42,401 nucleotides of DNA, from assembly GCA_015493995.1 (NCBI GenBank), contig WGCD01000110.1, positions 1 through 42,401 of the forward strand. The letters are read 5' to 3'. Every line of letters starts with the position of its first letter. The stretch's first letter is position 1. The stretch comes from Desulfurellaceae bacterium (GTDB lineage: Bacteria > Campylobacterota_A > Desulfurellia > Desulfurellales > Hippeaceae). Made by a program: the position numbers and the translations under genes. Shown in pieces: positions 18,517 to 27,718 of this stretch. The notes under the pieces were generated by a model. The model searched no databases and had not been told where the DNA came from. It saw nothing but the letters and a program-made list of their open reading frames with translations.

Positions 18517-19583
18517 TTTTTTATATCCTCATAATTTAAAAGTTTGTAGTTTATAAATCCGTTTCCGTTATCGTCAAAAAACAGCAACGTGCCGATTAAT
18601 CCGTCAAAATCGGCTGTTTCCTTTAGTTTTGATTGCACCGATACCCTGTTGGCACCTCTCAACAGCCTTCCTATGTCGTATCCCAGAGCCGACATAAAGT
18701 TGGGGTCTTTCTGATATTCTATGTCGTACTGTTTAACAAAATCGGTGTTTGCACCATCTTCCGAGCATAAATAGTAGGGCGTGATAAATCTTAACCTCTT
18801 TAATATTATTTTACTTAGAGACAGCAAGTTGTCATTTATCACAATATCAGTTGAATATATCGCTTTGACCAATATTCCGTAGTAATCGAGAAGGTTGGCT
18901 ATATTAACAAAATCACTTTGCGGTGCAAATATAACAATCGTGTCTATTTTTAAGGTGTGCTTGTAAACGGGTTGATTTGTCAACGAACTTCTATGTTTAA
19001 TTTTCCAAACACCGAAAAGGGACTTTATATACTCATCGTAGGAGTTTGATTTTTGAAATCCTTTAACCTCAATTTGAGCATTACCGGGCTGCAGTCCTTC
19101 CAAGAAGGCGTCCTTTTTTGCTATATCGAGGTTATCGTAAGCATAAAGAACAAGGGTTTTACCCAAATTGTCGGATGATAAAAACTTCGCAAGTTCCAAT
19201 GCCGCAGATATCGGATTGTAGGTATAGCTAAACAGATTCGGGCAGGAGTAATCCGCTTTGGCAAAGGGAAGTATGGTCACTATCCCGCTTGAGCAAATCT
19301 TAGTTTGGGCTATTTTGACTGAAGCTGCCTCAAATGGTCCTATCACAACGTCGGCGCCCATAAGGTACAAATTTTCCAAAGCTTTATTCACACCTTGAGA
19401 GCTATCCTGAATAACAACCGTTTCATCTTTTGATAATCCCAAATACAGTCCGTTTAAAAAAGAGCTGCTAAATGTTTCAAAAGCGGAGCTTGAAGGCGAT
19501 AAATACCCAACTCTCAAAGCGGCAAATGAGTTGAAAACCCATACAAACAAAAAAAACAAGCTAAAAATTGCAATTTTCTTCAT
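18489..19583 (-). CDS. Periplasmic binding-fold protein, LpoA/amino-acid-receptor-like
   Basis: 364 residues, with a cleavable signal peptide (MKKIAIFSLFFLF... to FAALRV, about residue 22). The mature protein opens with LRVGYLSPSSSAFETFSSSFLNG and ADVVIGPFEA, which is the type I periplasmic-binding fold of branched-chain amino-acid receptors and penicillin-binding-protein activators. There are no permease genes nearby, so a cell-envelope role (the run also has murA) is as likely as transport. ATG 19583 overlaps the udg stop by one base. Confidence 0.65.
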   Translation of the reverse strand: MKKIAIFSLFFLFVWVFNSFAALRVGYLSPSSSAFETFSSSFLNGLYLGLSKDETVVIQDSSQGVNKALENLYLMGADVVIGPFEAASVKIAQTKICSSGIVTILPFAKADYSCPNLFSYTYNPISAALELAKFLSSDNLGKTLVLYAYDNLDIAKKDAFLEGLQPGNAQIEVKGFQKSNSYDEYIKSLFGVWKIKHRSSLTNQPVYKHTLKIDTIVIFAPQSDFVNIANLLDYYGILVKAIYSTDIVINDNLLSLSKIILKRLRFITPYYLCSEDGANTDFVKQYDIEYQKDPNFMSALGYDIGRLLRGANRVSVQSKLKETADFDGLIGTLLFFDDNGNGFINYKLLNYEDIKKCKAVILNR

Positions 19584-20215
19584 CACTTTTCTGCAAGCTC
19601 TTTAATCATTTTTAAATCGTTTGTGAAAATATCTATGGCGTTCGGGTTTCTCAACAGGTATGCCGGGTGGTAGAGAGGAACAACCTTAATACTACCGTAT
19701 GAAAAGACTCTTCCTCTAAGTGTGCCTAAGGCTCCTTTTTGAGATGTCAATTGATAGGTGGAGTACCTGCCGAGAGTTCCTATAACCTTCGGCTTTATAA
19801 TTTTTATCTGTTCTTTCAGATAGTCAAAGCAGGCAATAAGTTCCTCGGGCTTTGGGTCTCTATTTGCGGGAGGTCTGCACTTTAAGCAGTTTGCTATATA
19901 GACATCCTCTCTCTTTAAGCCTATATCTTTAAGGATTTCGTTAAACAGCTTCCCGGCTCGCCCGACAAACGGCTTGCCCTGCAAATCCTCGTCTTTACCT
20001 GGCGCCTCTCCGACAAACATAACCTCGGCACTTATGTTGCCGTCTCCGAAAACAGGATTTGTGCGTGTTTTGCTCAGTTCGCACCTCTTACATAAAGCCA
20101 CTCTGTTCGACATTTCGTCCAACAAACTTTTTTTATCGGTTATGTTTAATTTTCTAACGTACTCAACGCCTATTTCTTTGTAAAATTCAAGTATGTCTAT
20201 AATTTTTTCTTTCAT
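19583..20215 (-). CDS. udg: Uracil-DNA glycosylase, type 4 (Fe-S)
   Basis: Removes uracil from DNA. 210 residues. Signature motifs are GEAPGKDED near residues 69-77 and YHPAYLLRNP near residue 185. Candidate 4Fe-4S ligands are C42, C45, C113 and C129, in the C-x2-C...C-x15-C pattern of the family. Type 4 enzymes are frequent in thermophiles and in deep-branching bacteria. It overlaps hisG by four bases (ATGA). Confidence 0.9.
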   Translation of the reverse strand: MKEKIIDILEFYKEIGVEYVRKLNITDKKSLLDEMSNRVALCKRCELSKTRTNPVFGDGNISAEVMFVGEAPGKDEDLQGKPFVGRAGKLFNEILKDIGLKREDVYIANCLKCRPPANRDPKPEELIACFDYLKEQIKIIKPKVIGTLGRYSTYQLTSQKGALGTLRGRVFSYGSIKVVPLYHPAYLLRNPNAIDIFTNDLKMIKELAEK

Positions 20216-20820
20216 CCCACGGTTTCCAACAACTTCTTTATATCCGTATTGTTTGTGTAAAAAGATGTTTTATTGGCAATCAACATTGCCGTAGATTCGA
20301 AAATTTCTTCAATTACGGCAAGTCCGTTTTCTTTAAGCGTTCGTCCGGTTGAAACTATATCTACAATGCAGTCCGCAATGCCTAAAATAGGGGCAAGCTC
20401 AATCGAGCCGTATAACTTTATAACCTCGGCGTTTATATCCTTGCTCAAAAAATAGTCTTTGGCTATGTTGACAAACTTTGTAGCCACCCTAACACCGCCG
20501 TTTTTTTTGCCGAAACAATTTTTATCGTTTCCCGCAACAACCATTTTGCAGTAACCTATATTTAAATCCATAAGCTCAAATACGTCATTTTTATGCTCTT
20601 TTAAAACATCCAAGCCCGCAATACCCAAATCCGCTGCGTTATGCTCAACGTATGTTGCAACATCCTGTGCTCTGACTATCAAAAATCTGTATTTGTTATC
20701 GTTATCATAAAAAAACAGTTTCCTCGTATTTTTCGGAATTTCTATGTTAAGCCCTTTTGAGTTAAAAAGATTAATTGTTTCTTCCATCAATCTGCCCTTC
20801 GGCAAAGCTATTGTTATCAT
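20212..20820 (-). CDS. hisG: ATP phosphoribosyltransferase, short form
   Basis: First step of histidine synthesis: ATP plus PRPP gives phosphoribosyl-ATP. 202 residues, the short form, which lacks the C-terminal regulatory domain. Short HisG proteins normally need the HisZ partner for activity; none is in this window. The PRPP-binding loop is DIVSTGRTLKENGL near residues 150-163. ATGA overlaps join it to murA upstream and udg downstream. Confidence 0.93.
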   Translation of the reverse strand: MITIALPKGRLMEETINLFNSKGLNIEIPKNTRKLFFYDNDNKYRFLIVRAQDVATYVEHNAADLGIAGLDVLKEHKNDVFELMDLNIGYCKMVVAGNDKNCFGKKNGGVRVATKFVNIAKDYFLSKDINAEVIKLYGSIELAPILGIADCIVDIVSTGRTLKENGLAVIEEIFESTAMLIANKTSFYTNNTDIKKLLETVG

Positions 20821-22070
20821 GCCTTTTCTCTCCTTATATTTGCTCCGAGACTTGAAAGTTTTTGTTCCAGCTTCTCATATCCCCTGTCTAAATGGTATAT
20901 TCTTAAAATCTCGGTTGAGCCTGCTGCCGCAAGAGCAGCTATAACGAGGCTCGCACTGGCTCTTAAATCCGTTGCCATAACCCTTGCTCCTTTTAGCTGC
21001 TTGACGCCGTTTATAACGGCTTGATTGTTTGAGACCACTATATCGGCATTCATCCTGTTTAATTCCGCAACGTGTTGAAATCTGTTTTCAAAAATTGTTT
21101 CTTTCACAATGCTGACGCCGTCTGCAAGCGTTAAAACGCTTATAAATTGAGCCTGCATATCTGTGGGAAAACCCGGATACACCGACGTTTTTATATTTAC
21201 GGGCTTTATTGTTTCTCCCCCTACAATCACGGCAGAATCGTCTTCTACATCAACAACACCGCCCATTTCCTTAAATTTGTCGAATATAGCATCCATAGCA
21301 TATACGGGCGTGTTGACCATTTTGATAAAAGACGATGTAATCAACGCTGCACACATAAACGTTCCCGCCTCTATTCTGTCGTTCATAACCGTATATTCAA
21401 CGCCGCTTAATCTGTCAACGCCCTCAACCGTAATCGTGCTTGTCCCTGAGCCCTCTATTTTTGCCCCCATCTTATTCAGCATATTTGCCAAATCAACGAT
21501 TTCGGGCTCCTTTGCGGCATTTTTAATAACGGTTTTACCGCTTGCCAGCGTTGCAGCCATAATAACATTTTCCGTTCCTGTTACGGTAGGTATGTCAAAA
21601 TATATGTCGCTGCCTTTAAATTTGTTTGTCTTTGCAACTATATACCCTTCATCTATACTTATTGAAGCATCCATTGACTCAAACGCTTTAAGGTGCAGAT
21701 TAACCGGTCTGACACCGATAGCGCACCCTCCCGGCATCGAAACTTTTGCGCTGTTTAAACGTGCAAGAAGAGGTCCGAGTACAAGTATGGACGCCCTCAT
21801 TGTTTTTACAAGCTCGTAAGGCGCTTCAGGCGAGTTGATACTTGAGCAGTTGATTGTTACAACATCGTTCTCTTTTTTAATCTTGCATCCGAGATGTTTT
21901 AAAAGGTTAATCATTGTGTTTATATCTTTTAAATCCGGGATGTTTTTTAAGATTACATCCTCTTTTGTAAGCAGTGCTGCTGACATAATAGGCAGGGATG
22001 CGTTTTTTGAGCCGCTGATTTTTACTGCCCCGGAGAGTTTTTTTGAGCCTTCTATGATAAATTTATCCAT
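20817..22070 (-). CDS. murA: UDP-N-acetylglucosamine 1-carboxyvinyltransferase
   Basis: First committed step of peptidoglycan synthesis, transferring enolpyruvate from PEP. 417 residues, the usual length. The catalytic Cys of the fosfomycin-sensitive type is present as C116 in PGGCAIGVRPVNLH, and K22 is in SGSKNASLP. It lies 5 bp downstream of the CoA-binding protein gene. Confidence 0.95.
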   Translation of the reverse strand: MDKFIIEGSKKLSGAVKISGSKNASLPIMSAALLTKEDVILKNIPDLKDINTMINLLKHLGCKIKKENDVVTINCSSINSPEAPYELVKTMRASILVLGPLLARLNSAKVSMPGGCAIGVRPVNLHLKAFESMDASISIDEGYIVAKTNKFKGSDIYFDIPTVTGTENVIMAATLASGKTVIKNAAKEPEIVDLANMLNKMGAKIEGSGTSTITVEGVDRLSGVEYTVMNDRIEAGTFMCAALITSSFIKMVNTPVYAMDAIFDKFKEMGGVVDVEDDSAVIVGGETIKPVNIKTSVYPGFPTDMQAQFISVLTLADGVSIVKETIFENRFQHVAELNRMNADIVVSNNQAVINGVKQLKGARVMATDLRASASLVIAALAAAGSTEILRIYHLDRGYEKLEQKLSSLGANIRREKA

Positions 22071-22075
22071 ATATT

Positions 22076-22537
22076 TTACCTGCTGTTTTCTATGTATTTG
22101 TAGTGTGCTTTTTCAAGACACAAGTCCATAATGACCAAAAGACCTGCGGATTCCGCTATTTGCTTCGCTTCTTGTGAGTAAACACCCTCTTGCAGCCATA
22201 AAGCTTTTGCGCCTATTTTAACAGCTTTTTTTGCTATTTCAGGGCAATATTCGCTTCGTCTGAATACATTAACAACATCAACCGCCATATCCAACTCTTC
22301 CAAATCTTTATAGCATTTTATACCCAATATCTCTTTTGTTCCTGGTCTAACAGGTATAATTTTATAGCCTTTTTCCATCATATATTGCGGTACATAGTTA
22401 CTCGGTCTGTCTTTTTTGGGACTCATACCGACCACGGCTATGGTTTTCATTGATAGAATTTTTAAGATTTTCTCCTCATCGTTTTCAGCAACGTTTCCAA
22501 ACCCTATCCTGCAAGCATTAACACTTAACTTATCCAC
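22076..22537 (-). CDS. CoA-binding domain protein
   Basis: 153 residues with a Rossmann-type CoA-binding domain of the YccU kind: TIAVVGMSPKKDRPSNYVPQYM near residues 32-53, KIIPVRP, and AKALWLQEGV-like KALWLQEGVYS near residue 112. Binding is probably CoA or acyl-CoA; no enzymatic role is established for the family. GTG start inside the last 8 bp of fliY. Confidence 0.8.
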   Translation of the reverse strand: MDKLSVNACRIGFGNVAENDEEKILKILSMKTIAVVGMSPKKDRPSNYVPQYMMEKGYKIIPVRPGTKEILGIKCYKDLEELDMAVDVVNVFRRSEYCPEIAKKAVKIGAKALWLQEGVYSQEAKQIAESAGLLVIMDLCLEKAHYKYIENSR

Positions 22538-23513
22538 CTAACGATTTTATCCTTTCTTCTTTGGTATCGATATTTGTTATTTTCACGCCGAAGCGCCCCC
22601 CTACAACCACAACAACACCTCTGGCAACAACCTTGTCGTTTATCAGAATTTCCATAGGCTCTTCTATATTTTTTTCAAGCTCTATTATGGAGCCCTCTTT
22701 AAGTTTGAGTATATCTTTAATCAGCATATTTTTTTCGCCTATTCTTATTTTAACATCCAAGTCAACATCCATTATCAAGTCGAGATTTCCGGAGGGAGTT
22801 TGGCTTTGAGGGTGGCTCGGAGGTGTTTCTGTTGTTTCTCTGTCTGTTTCAACATTTTCAAACGGCACACTCTCCGGTTCGGTCTCAGCTTCGTCTTCTT
22901 GTTCTTCCTCTTTTTCTATCTGTTTAAACAGAGCGTCAGCCTTCTCTTTCTCTATATACAGTGAAACGGAGTCACTTTTTATGTTCGGTACGGCTATATC
23001 AAACTCCATATCGTAAAAAGACTCCCCCTCAACGTCTCTATTTTCTTGTGTTACATCGCTTATTTCCATTGAGAGCTCTTGCTGATTGTTTTCCTTAAAT
23101 GCAGTCTGGAGATTGCCGAATACCTGAGAAAACAGCTCTTTGATAGCATCAAGGTCGTCCGGTTCGAGATTATCTTTGGGCTCACCCGGACCCATAAGCA
23201 TCAAATCCGATAAAATGGATGCAAACTCTTTTTTTATATAAATAAAACAGGGGGCTTTTTCCGATTCAATGCCGATATTTAAAAACAGAAAAACGCCTTC
23301 CTCAAAGGTCAGCTCTTCCTTTTTCTTAACGTTTAAATCTATGAATTTGGAAACAACCTCCAAAGAAAAGGCGGTTTTTAAAACCTCTTCTATTGAGGTA
23401 TTTAAAAGATTGGAAAACTCCTTTACCACAGGATTAACACTATCTTCCTCTTTTGAATCACCACCGGAAAACAGGCTATCAATCTCGTCTTGAGACAGCT
23501 CTTCACTGACCAT
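22530..23513 (-). CDS. fliY: Flagellar motor switch protein FliN/FliY
   Basis: 327 residues, too long for a plain FliN and organised as FliY. An N-terminal LSQDEIDSLF peptide (residues 6-15) resembles the CheY-P-binding end of FliM, a CheC-like domain spans about 25-200, an acidic linker about 200-245, and the SpoA/FliN domain about 245-327 (RIGEKNMLIKDIL...ELEK). The CheC phosphatase motif looks eroded: around 122-129 the pattern is D-x3-E-x2-S instead of D/S-x3-E-x2-N, while around 28-35 E32 and N35 remain but residue 28 is Pro. It would sit in the C-ring with FliM. Confidence 0.87.
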   Translation of the reverse strand: MVSEELSQDEIDSLFSGGDSKEEDSVNPVVKEFSNLLNTSIEEVLKTAFSLEVVSKFIDLNVKKKEELTFEEGVFLFLNIGIESEKAPCFIYIKKEFASILSDLMLMGPGEPKDNLEPDDLDAIKELFSQVFGNLQTAFKENNQQELSMEISDVTQENRDVEGESFYDMEFDIAVPNIKSDSVSLYIEKEKADALFKQIEKEEEQEDEAETEPESVPFENVETDRETTETPPSHPQSQTPSGNLDLIMDVDLDVKIRIGEKNMLIKDILKLKEGSIIELEKNIEEPMEILINDKVVARGVVVVVGGRFGVKITNIDTKEERIKSLGG

Positions 23514-23523
23514 TATAAACCCC

Positions 23524-24507
23524 TTAACTTATGATATTATACAATTTCACAGCCTTATTATCTCCCTTTTTACCCAGTTTAAAGAGGCACTTTCTAATGT
23601 TGTTTATGTAACAGTTCAATAAATCGTCTGTTTTAGTATCAAGAGTAAGAATATCATTTTCTTTTAGCTGAAGAAAATCCTTTACCCTCATTTTTGTATG
23701 CCCAAGCTCGAAATCCATAACAACCGGAACCTCTTTTAAAACTCTTATTATATCGTCCGTCCTGTCTTCCGTTACCCTTTTTGTTCTGGAAAGTACATCG
23801 TGAGTGCCTATTTTATTTAAGACAGGCTCAAGGACTATGACAGGCATACACCAGTTTATTATTCCGCTTGTTTCACCGAGCTTCACCTCAAAGACAACAA
23901 GAACAACAATCTCAGAGGGTGCCACTATTTGAACGACGTTGGGGCTTGATTCTTGTCCTACTATGCTAAAAGATGCATTCATTATGGGTTCCCAAGAGCT
24001 GTTCATCTCGTCCATAGCCTGTTTGACCACATCCATTAAAATGCTTTGTTCTATGTCAGTAAAGGGTCTGTTGATGTTGATTGATTCACCGAAACCCCCA
24101 AGCAGTCTGTCAACGAGGGCAAATCCGATTTCAGGCTCCAAGGAAAAGACAGCGTTTCCCTCAAGAGGCGCAAGATTTATAACGTTAAAACTGACATTGT
24201 TAGACAAAGAAAGTACAAACTCGGCGTATGTCATCTGGTCAACACTTACAACGTCTATCTCAACGATTGAGCGTAAAAAAGCCGACAATTTGGATGAAAA
24301 GTTCCTTGCAAACTTGTCGTGCAGATTTTTTATCGCCCTTATCTGCTCTTTTGAGACCTTATCCGGTCTTCTGAAGTCATACAAAGAAACCTTTTGAGTG
24401 TCTATGGCTTCGGGTGCTTCTTCAACCGTTTGTTGTTCGGTCTCTTCGTCTTTGTCTATATTATTCAGTAGAGCATCAATCTCTTCTTGAGATAAAATTT
24501 CAGGCAT
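23524..24507 (-). CDS. fliM: Flagellar motor switch protein FliM
   Basis: 327-residue C-ring protein. It begins with LSQEEIDALL (residues 5-14), which binds phosphorylated CheY, followed by the CheC-like middle domain and a C-terminal SpoA domain (about 250-327, VKDFLQLKENDIL). It controls rotation direction together with FliY. It overlaps cheB by one base and lies 10 bp before fliY. FliG and other flagellar genes are not in the window. Confidence 0.94.
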   Translation of the reverse strand: MPEILSQEEIDALLNNIDKDEETEQQTVEEAPEAIDTQKVSLYDFRRPDKVSKEQIRAIKNLHDKFARNFSSKLSAFLRSIVEIDVVSVDQMTYAEFVLSLSNNVSFNVINLAPLEGNAVFSLEPEIGFALVDRLLGGFGESININRPFTDIEQSILMDVVKQAMDEMNSSWEPIMNASFSIVGQESSPNVVQIVAPSEIVVLVVFEVKLGETSGIINWCMPVIVLEPVLNKIGTHDVLSRTKRVTEDRTDDIIRVLKEVPVVMDFELGHTKMRVKDFLQLKENDILTLDTKTDDLLNCYINNIRKCLFKLGKKGDNKAVKLYNIIS

Positions 24508-25619
24508 TATCTACCCAACACTATCTTTGATATGTAGCTCGGTATCTCTTCAAGCGGAACCACAAAATCTGCAATACCGCTTTGTGTTGGTTTTCTCGGC
24601 ATTCCCCAAACCACACAAGAGTCTTTATCCTGGGCTATTATGACCCCTCTGTTTTTATAAACCTCTTCCAATCCTTTAAAACCGTCATCTCCCATGCCGG
24701 TCATTATAACACATAGTGCTTTACTTCCAAGTGTTTTGGCAACCGACTCAAACATAAAGTCGGCATTTGGCGTATATATTGTTTTAGGTTCTTTGGTTAT
24801 ATTCACATAGTAGCCCTGAGCCTTCTTTGCAACGCTCATCTGCATACCGCCCGGCGCCAGATATCCTACATTCGGCTTTAATACCTCGCCGTTTTCAGCC
24901 TCTTTTATTGTTAGAGTAGAAACCCTGTCAAGGGATTTTGCAAATACACCGGTAAAGGTTTTTGGCATATGCTGGACTATCAACACAGGAACACCCAAAA
25001 GGGGCAGTTTTGAGAAAACCTTCTCCAAAGCTACAGGTCCGCCTGTTGATGCGGCTATAGCCACGAGTTTTATATCCATCTTTTCAAGTTTGCGCGTTCT
25101 TTTTGGAATTGTGGGTTCGGGTTTTTGGGTTTTTTCTTTAATTCCTTGTGGTGCAAAGGGTATTCTTTCTTCTTTTTTCGCTGTTGTCTGCGATGCAACC
25201 CTCTTTCTGGATACACGAGCATCTTTTGCGGATAAAATCTTATCGATAAGCAGCTGCCTGGATTCCCTCGCCGTTGTTTTGAAAGACAGAACATCGTCTT
25301 TTGCAATGTAGTCGATAGCTCCGAGCCTTAAAGCTTCAAGCGTCTCCTTTGCCCCGTCGGTTGTTAGAGTGCTTATCATAATAACAGGGGTCGGATTTTC
25401 TTTCATTACTATCTTTAACGCCTCAAGACCGTTCATCTTGGGCATTTCAATATCCATAGTAACTGCATCGGGTTTGAGGCTTTTGATTTTCTCTACAGCC
25501 TCCTCACCGTTGTTGGCTGTACCTATTACCTCTATCTTTCCGGATTCTTCCAAAATTCTCGAAAGATACTTTCTTGCTATCAAAGAGTCATCTACAACTA
25601 AAACCTTCATTTTATCCAT
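24507..25619 (-). CDS. cheB: Chemotaxis response regulator protein-glutamate methylesterase
   Basis: Demethylates or deamidates chemoreceptors. 370 residues. The receiver domain (1-~125) has D10/D11 and phospho-acceptor D56 (VTMDIEMPKMNG). The methylesterase domain (about 182-370) has the catalytic triad S191 (AASTGG), H217 (VQHMP) and D311 (MTGMGDDG). First gene of the minus run; GAGGTG precedes the ATG. Its adaptation target could include the chemoreceptor at 9436-11043. Confidence 0.95.
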   Translation of the reverse strand: MDKMKVLVVDDSLIARKYLSRILEESGKIEVIGTANNGEEAVEKIKSLKPDAVTMDIEMPKMNGLEALKIVMKENPTPVIMISTLTTDGAKETLEALRLGAIDYIAKDDVLSFKTTARESRQLLIDKILSAKDARVSRKRVASQTTAKKEERIPFAPQGIKEKTQKPEPTIPKRTRKLEKMDIKLVAIAASTGGPVALEKVFSKLPLLGVPVLIVQHMPKTFTGVFAKSLDRVSTLTIKEAENGEVLKPNVGYLAPGGMQMSVAKKAQGYYVNITKEPKTIYTPNADFMFESVAKTLGSKALCVIMTGMGDDGFKGLEEVYKNRGVIIAQDKDSCVVWGMPRKPTQSGIADFVVPLEEIPSYISKIVLGR

Positions 25620-25638
25620 ATCAACACCTCAAAAAACT

Positions 25639-25667
25639 TTGCTTTTTACCTGCCAAAATGATATAAA
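25639..25667 (+). promoter_or_regulatory. Putative promoter of the aconitase gene
   Basis: TTGCTT (25639-25644), 17 bp, TATAAA (25662-25667). The -10 is good and the -35 weak. An inverted repeat overlaps it: TTTGCTTTTTAC at 25638-25649 and GTAAAAAAGCAAA at 25675-25687, one base apart from a perfect match. This places a possible operator around the -10 in the cheB-acn divergent gap. Confidence 0.4.
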
Positions 25668-25711
25668 CTCTACCGTAAAAAAGCAAATAAAATTTATTGA
25701 GGAGGTTCCAG

Positions 25712-27703
25712 ATGGGTTTAACGGTTGCGCAGAAGATTTTAAAGGAACACCTTGTAGATGGCGATTTGTTCTCGGGCGATGAGATTGGTATAAGAATAGA
25801 CCAAACTCTCACGCAAGATGCAACGGGAACAATGGCAGACCTACAATTCGAACAGATGGGTGTTCCGAGGGTGAAGACAGAGGTTTCTGTCAGCTACATA
25901 GACCACAAAACAATCCAGATGGGCTTTGAGGATGCAGACGACCACACATATCTTCAGACTTTTGCAAAGAAATACGGTTTGTTCCTCTCAAAAGCCGGAA
26001 ACGGTATCTGTCATCAGGTACACATCGAAAGGGTAGGCAGACCGGGTAAGACACTGCTTGGTTCTGACTCGCATACGCCTACAGGCGGCGGTATAGGTAT
26101 GATAGCCATAGGTGCAGGAGGATTGGATGTTGCTGCTGCTATGGCGGGAATGCCGTTTTATCTTCCGAGACCCAAGATAGTGGGTATTCATTTAACCGGA
26201 AAACTTAATCCGTGGGTTGCTGCAAAGGACGTTATTTTGCAGGTGTTGCAGATTCTAAAGACAAAGGGCAATGTAGGATGGATTGCCGAGTACTTTGGAG
26301 ATGGCGTAAAAACACTGACGGTTCCCGAAAGAGGCACAATTACAAATATGGGAGCGGAACTCGGTGTTACAACAAGCGTATTCCCGTCTGACGAAGAGAC
26401 AAAGAGATTTCTCGAGGCTCAAGGAAGAGGTGAGCAGTGGGTTGAATTGAAGGCTGATAAGGATGCCGAGTATGACAAAATAATAGAGATAAATCTAAGC
26501 GAGCTTGAGCCTATGATAGCCCAGCCGCACAACCCGGACAACGTGGTGAAGATAAGAGAGATAGAAGGGACACCGGTTGACCAGGTTATGATAGGAAGCT
26601 GCACCAACTCATCATACAAAGACGGAAAAACTGTAGCAAAATTACTTAAAGGAAGGACAGTTAACCCCAATGTCAGTTTCGGATATGCTCCCGGCTCAAA
26701 GCAGGTTTTGAGAATGCTTGCCGATGAGGGAGATTTGTCAAGCATAGTTGCCTCGGGCGCAAGAATTATGGAATCTGCTTGCGGATTCTGTATAGGTGCC
26801 GGACAGGCGCCGAGAAACAACGCAATCTCAATCAGAACCAACAACAGAAACTTTTACGGAAGAAGCGGAACGGTTACGGCAAAGATTTACCTTGTAAGTC
26901 CTGAAACTGCTGTTGCTTGTGCCTTGACGGGCGTTATAACAGACCCGAGAGATTTGCAGGAGAAGTTCAACATAGAGTACCCCAAAGTTGATATACCTGA
27001 AAAATTCACTATTGACGATAGTATGCTGCTGCCACCGGCGAGTGAGAGTGAAGCGGCTGATATTGAACTATATAAGGGTCCGAACATAGTTGACCCGCCG
27101 GGCGGTGAGCCTATGCCATCCGATTTGTCAGGTGAGGTTGCCGGTAAATTCGGTGATAAAATTACAACGGACGATATTATGCCGGCAGGAGATTTGTTGA
27201 AATACAGGTCAAACGTTCCCAAATATTCCGAGTATGTATTTATAAAAAGAGACCCGACATTTGCTTCTCGCTGTCTTGAAAATAAAAAGATGGGAATCTA
27301 CAACATAATTGTCGGTGGGGATAACTACGGGCAGGGTTCTTCGAGAGAGCACGCCGCACTTTGTCCTATGTATCTCGGTGTTAAGGCTGTTATAGCAAAA
27401 GCCATTGAGAGAATTCACAGAGCGAACCTGATTAACTTCGGCATTATTCCTTTGACATTTGAAAATCCTGATGATTACGACAAGATTGACCAACACGACA
27501 GGATTAATATTCCCAACTTAAGAAAGGCTTTGATAGAGGATGCCGGAAAGGTTATGCTCTATAATGAAACAAAAGGAATAAGCATTCCTCTCACCTATCA
27601 TCTAACCGAAAGAGAAAGAAAAACGATACTTGGCGGCGGAAAGATGAGACTTGCAAAAGACTTCCCGGGCAAAGGATTTAAAGAAATAGAGTTTAAAGAA
27701 TAA
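25712..27703 (+). CDS. acn: Aconitate hydratase
   Basis: Isomerises citrate and isocitrate with a 4Fe-4S cluster. 663 residues, nearer the mitochondrial-like group than the ~890-residue AcnA. Cluster ligands appear as GSCTNSSYKD near residue 295 and ESACGFCIGAGQAP near residues 353-366. The swivel domain contains DDIMPAGDLLKYRSN and DNYGQGSSREHAAL near residues 535-548. ATG 25712 follows GAGGAGG; an in-frame upstream extension to 25697 is rejected. It supplies isocitrate for the icd product. A DsrE-like gene follows after 15 bp. Confidence 0.93.
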   Translation: MGLTVAQKILKEHLVDGDLFSGDEIGIRIDQTLTQDATGTMADLQFEQMGVPRVKTEVSVSYIDHKTIQMGFEDADDHTYLQTFAKKYGLFLSKAGNGICHQVHIERVGRPGKTLLGSDSHTPTGGGIGMIAIGAGGLDVAAAMAGMPFYLPRPKIVGIHLTGKLNPWVAAKDVILQVLQILKTKGNVGWIAEYFGDGVKTLTVPERGTITNMGAELGVTTSVFPSDEETKRFLEAQGRGEQWVELKADKDAEYDKIIEINLSELEPMIAQPHNPDNVVKIREIEGTPVDQVMIGSCTNSSYKDGKTVAKLLKGRTVNPNVSFGYAPGSKQVLRMLADEGDLSSIVASGARIMESACGFCIGAGQAPRNNAISIRTNNRNFYGRSGTVTAKIYLVSPETAVACALTGVITDPRDLQEKFNIEYPKVDIPEKFTIDDSMLLPPASESEAADIELYKGPNIVDPPGGEPMPSDLSGEVAGKFGDKITTDDIMPAGDLLKYRSNVPKYSEYVFIKRDPTFASRCLENKKMGIYNIIVGGDNYGQGSSREHAALCPMYLGVKAVIAKAIERIHRANLINFGIIPLTFENPDDYDKIDQHDRINIPNLRKALIEDAGKVMLYNETKGISIPLTYHLTERERKTILGGGKMRLAKDFPGKGFKEIEFKE

Positions 27704-27718
27704 AGTTGGAGGGAAAAG

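Noticed and set aside
21163-21819. A 218-codon plus-strand frame
   Set aside because: Antisense to murA, which has its catalytic Cys and full length.
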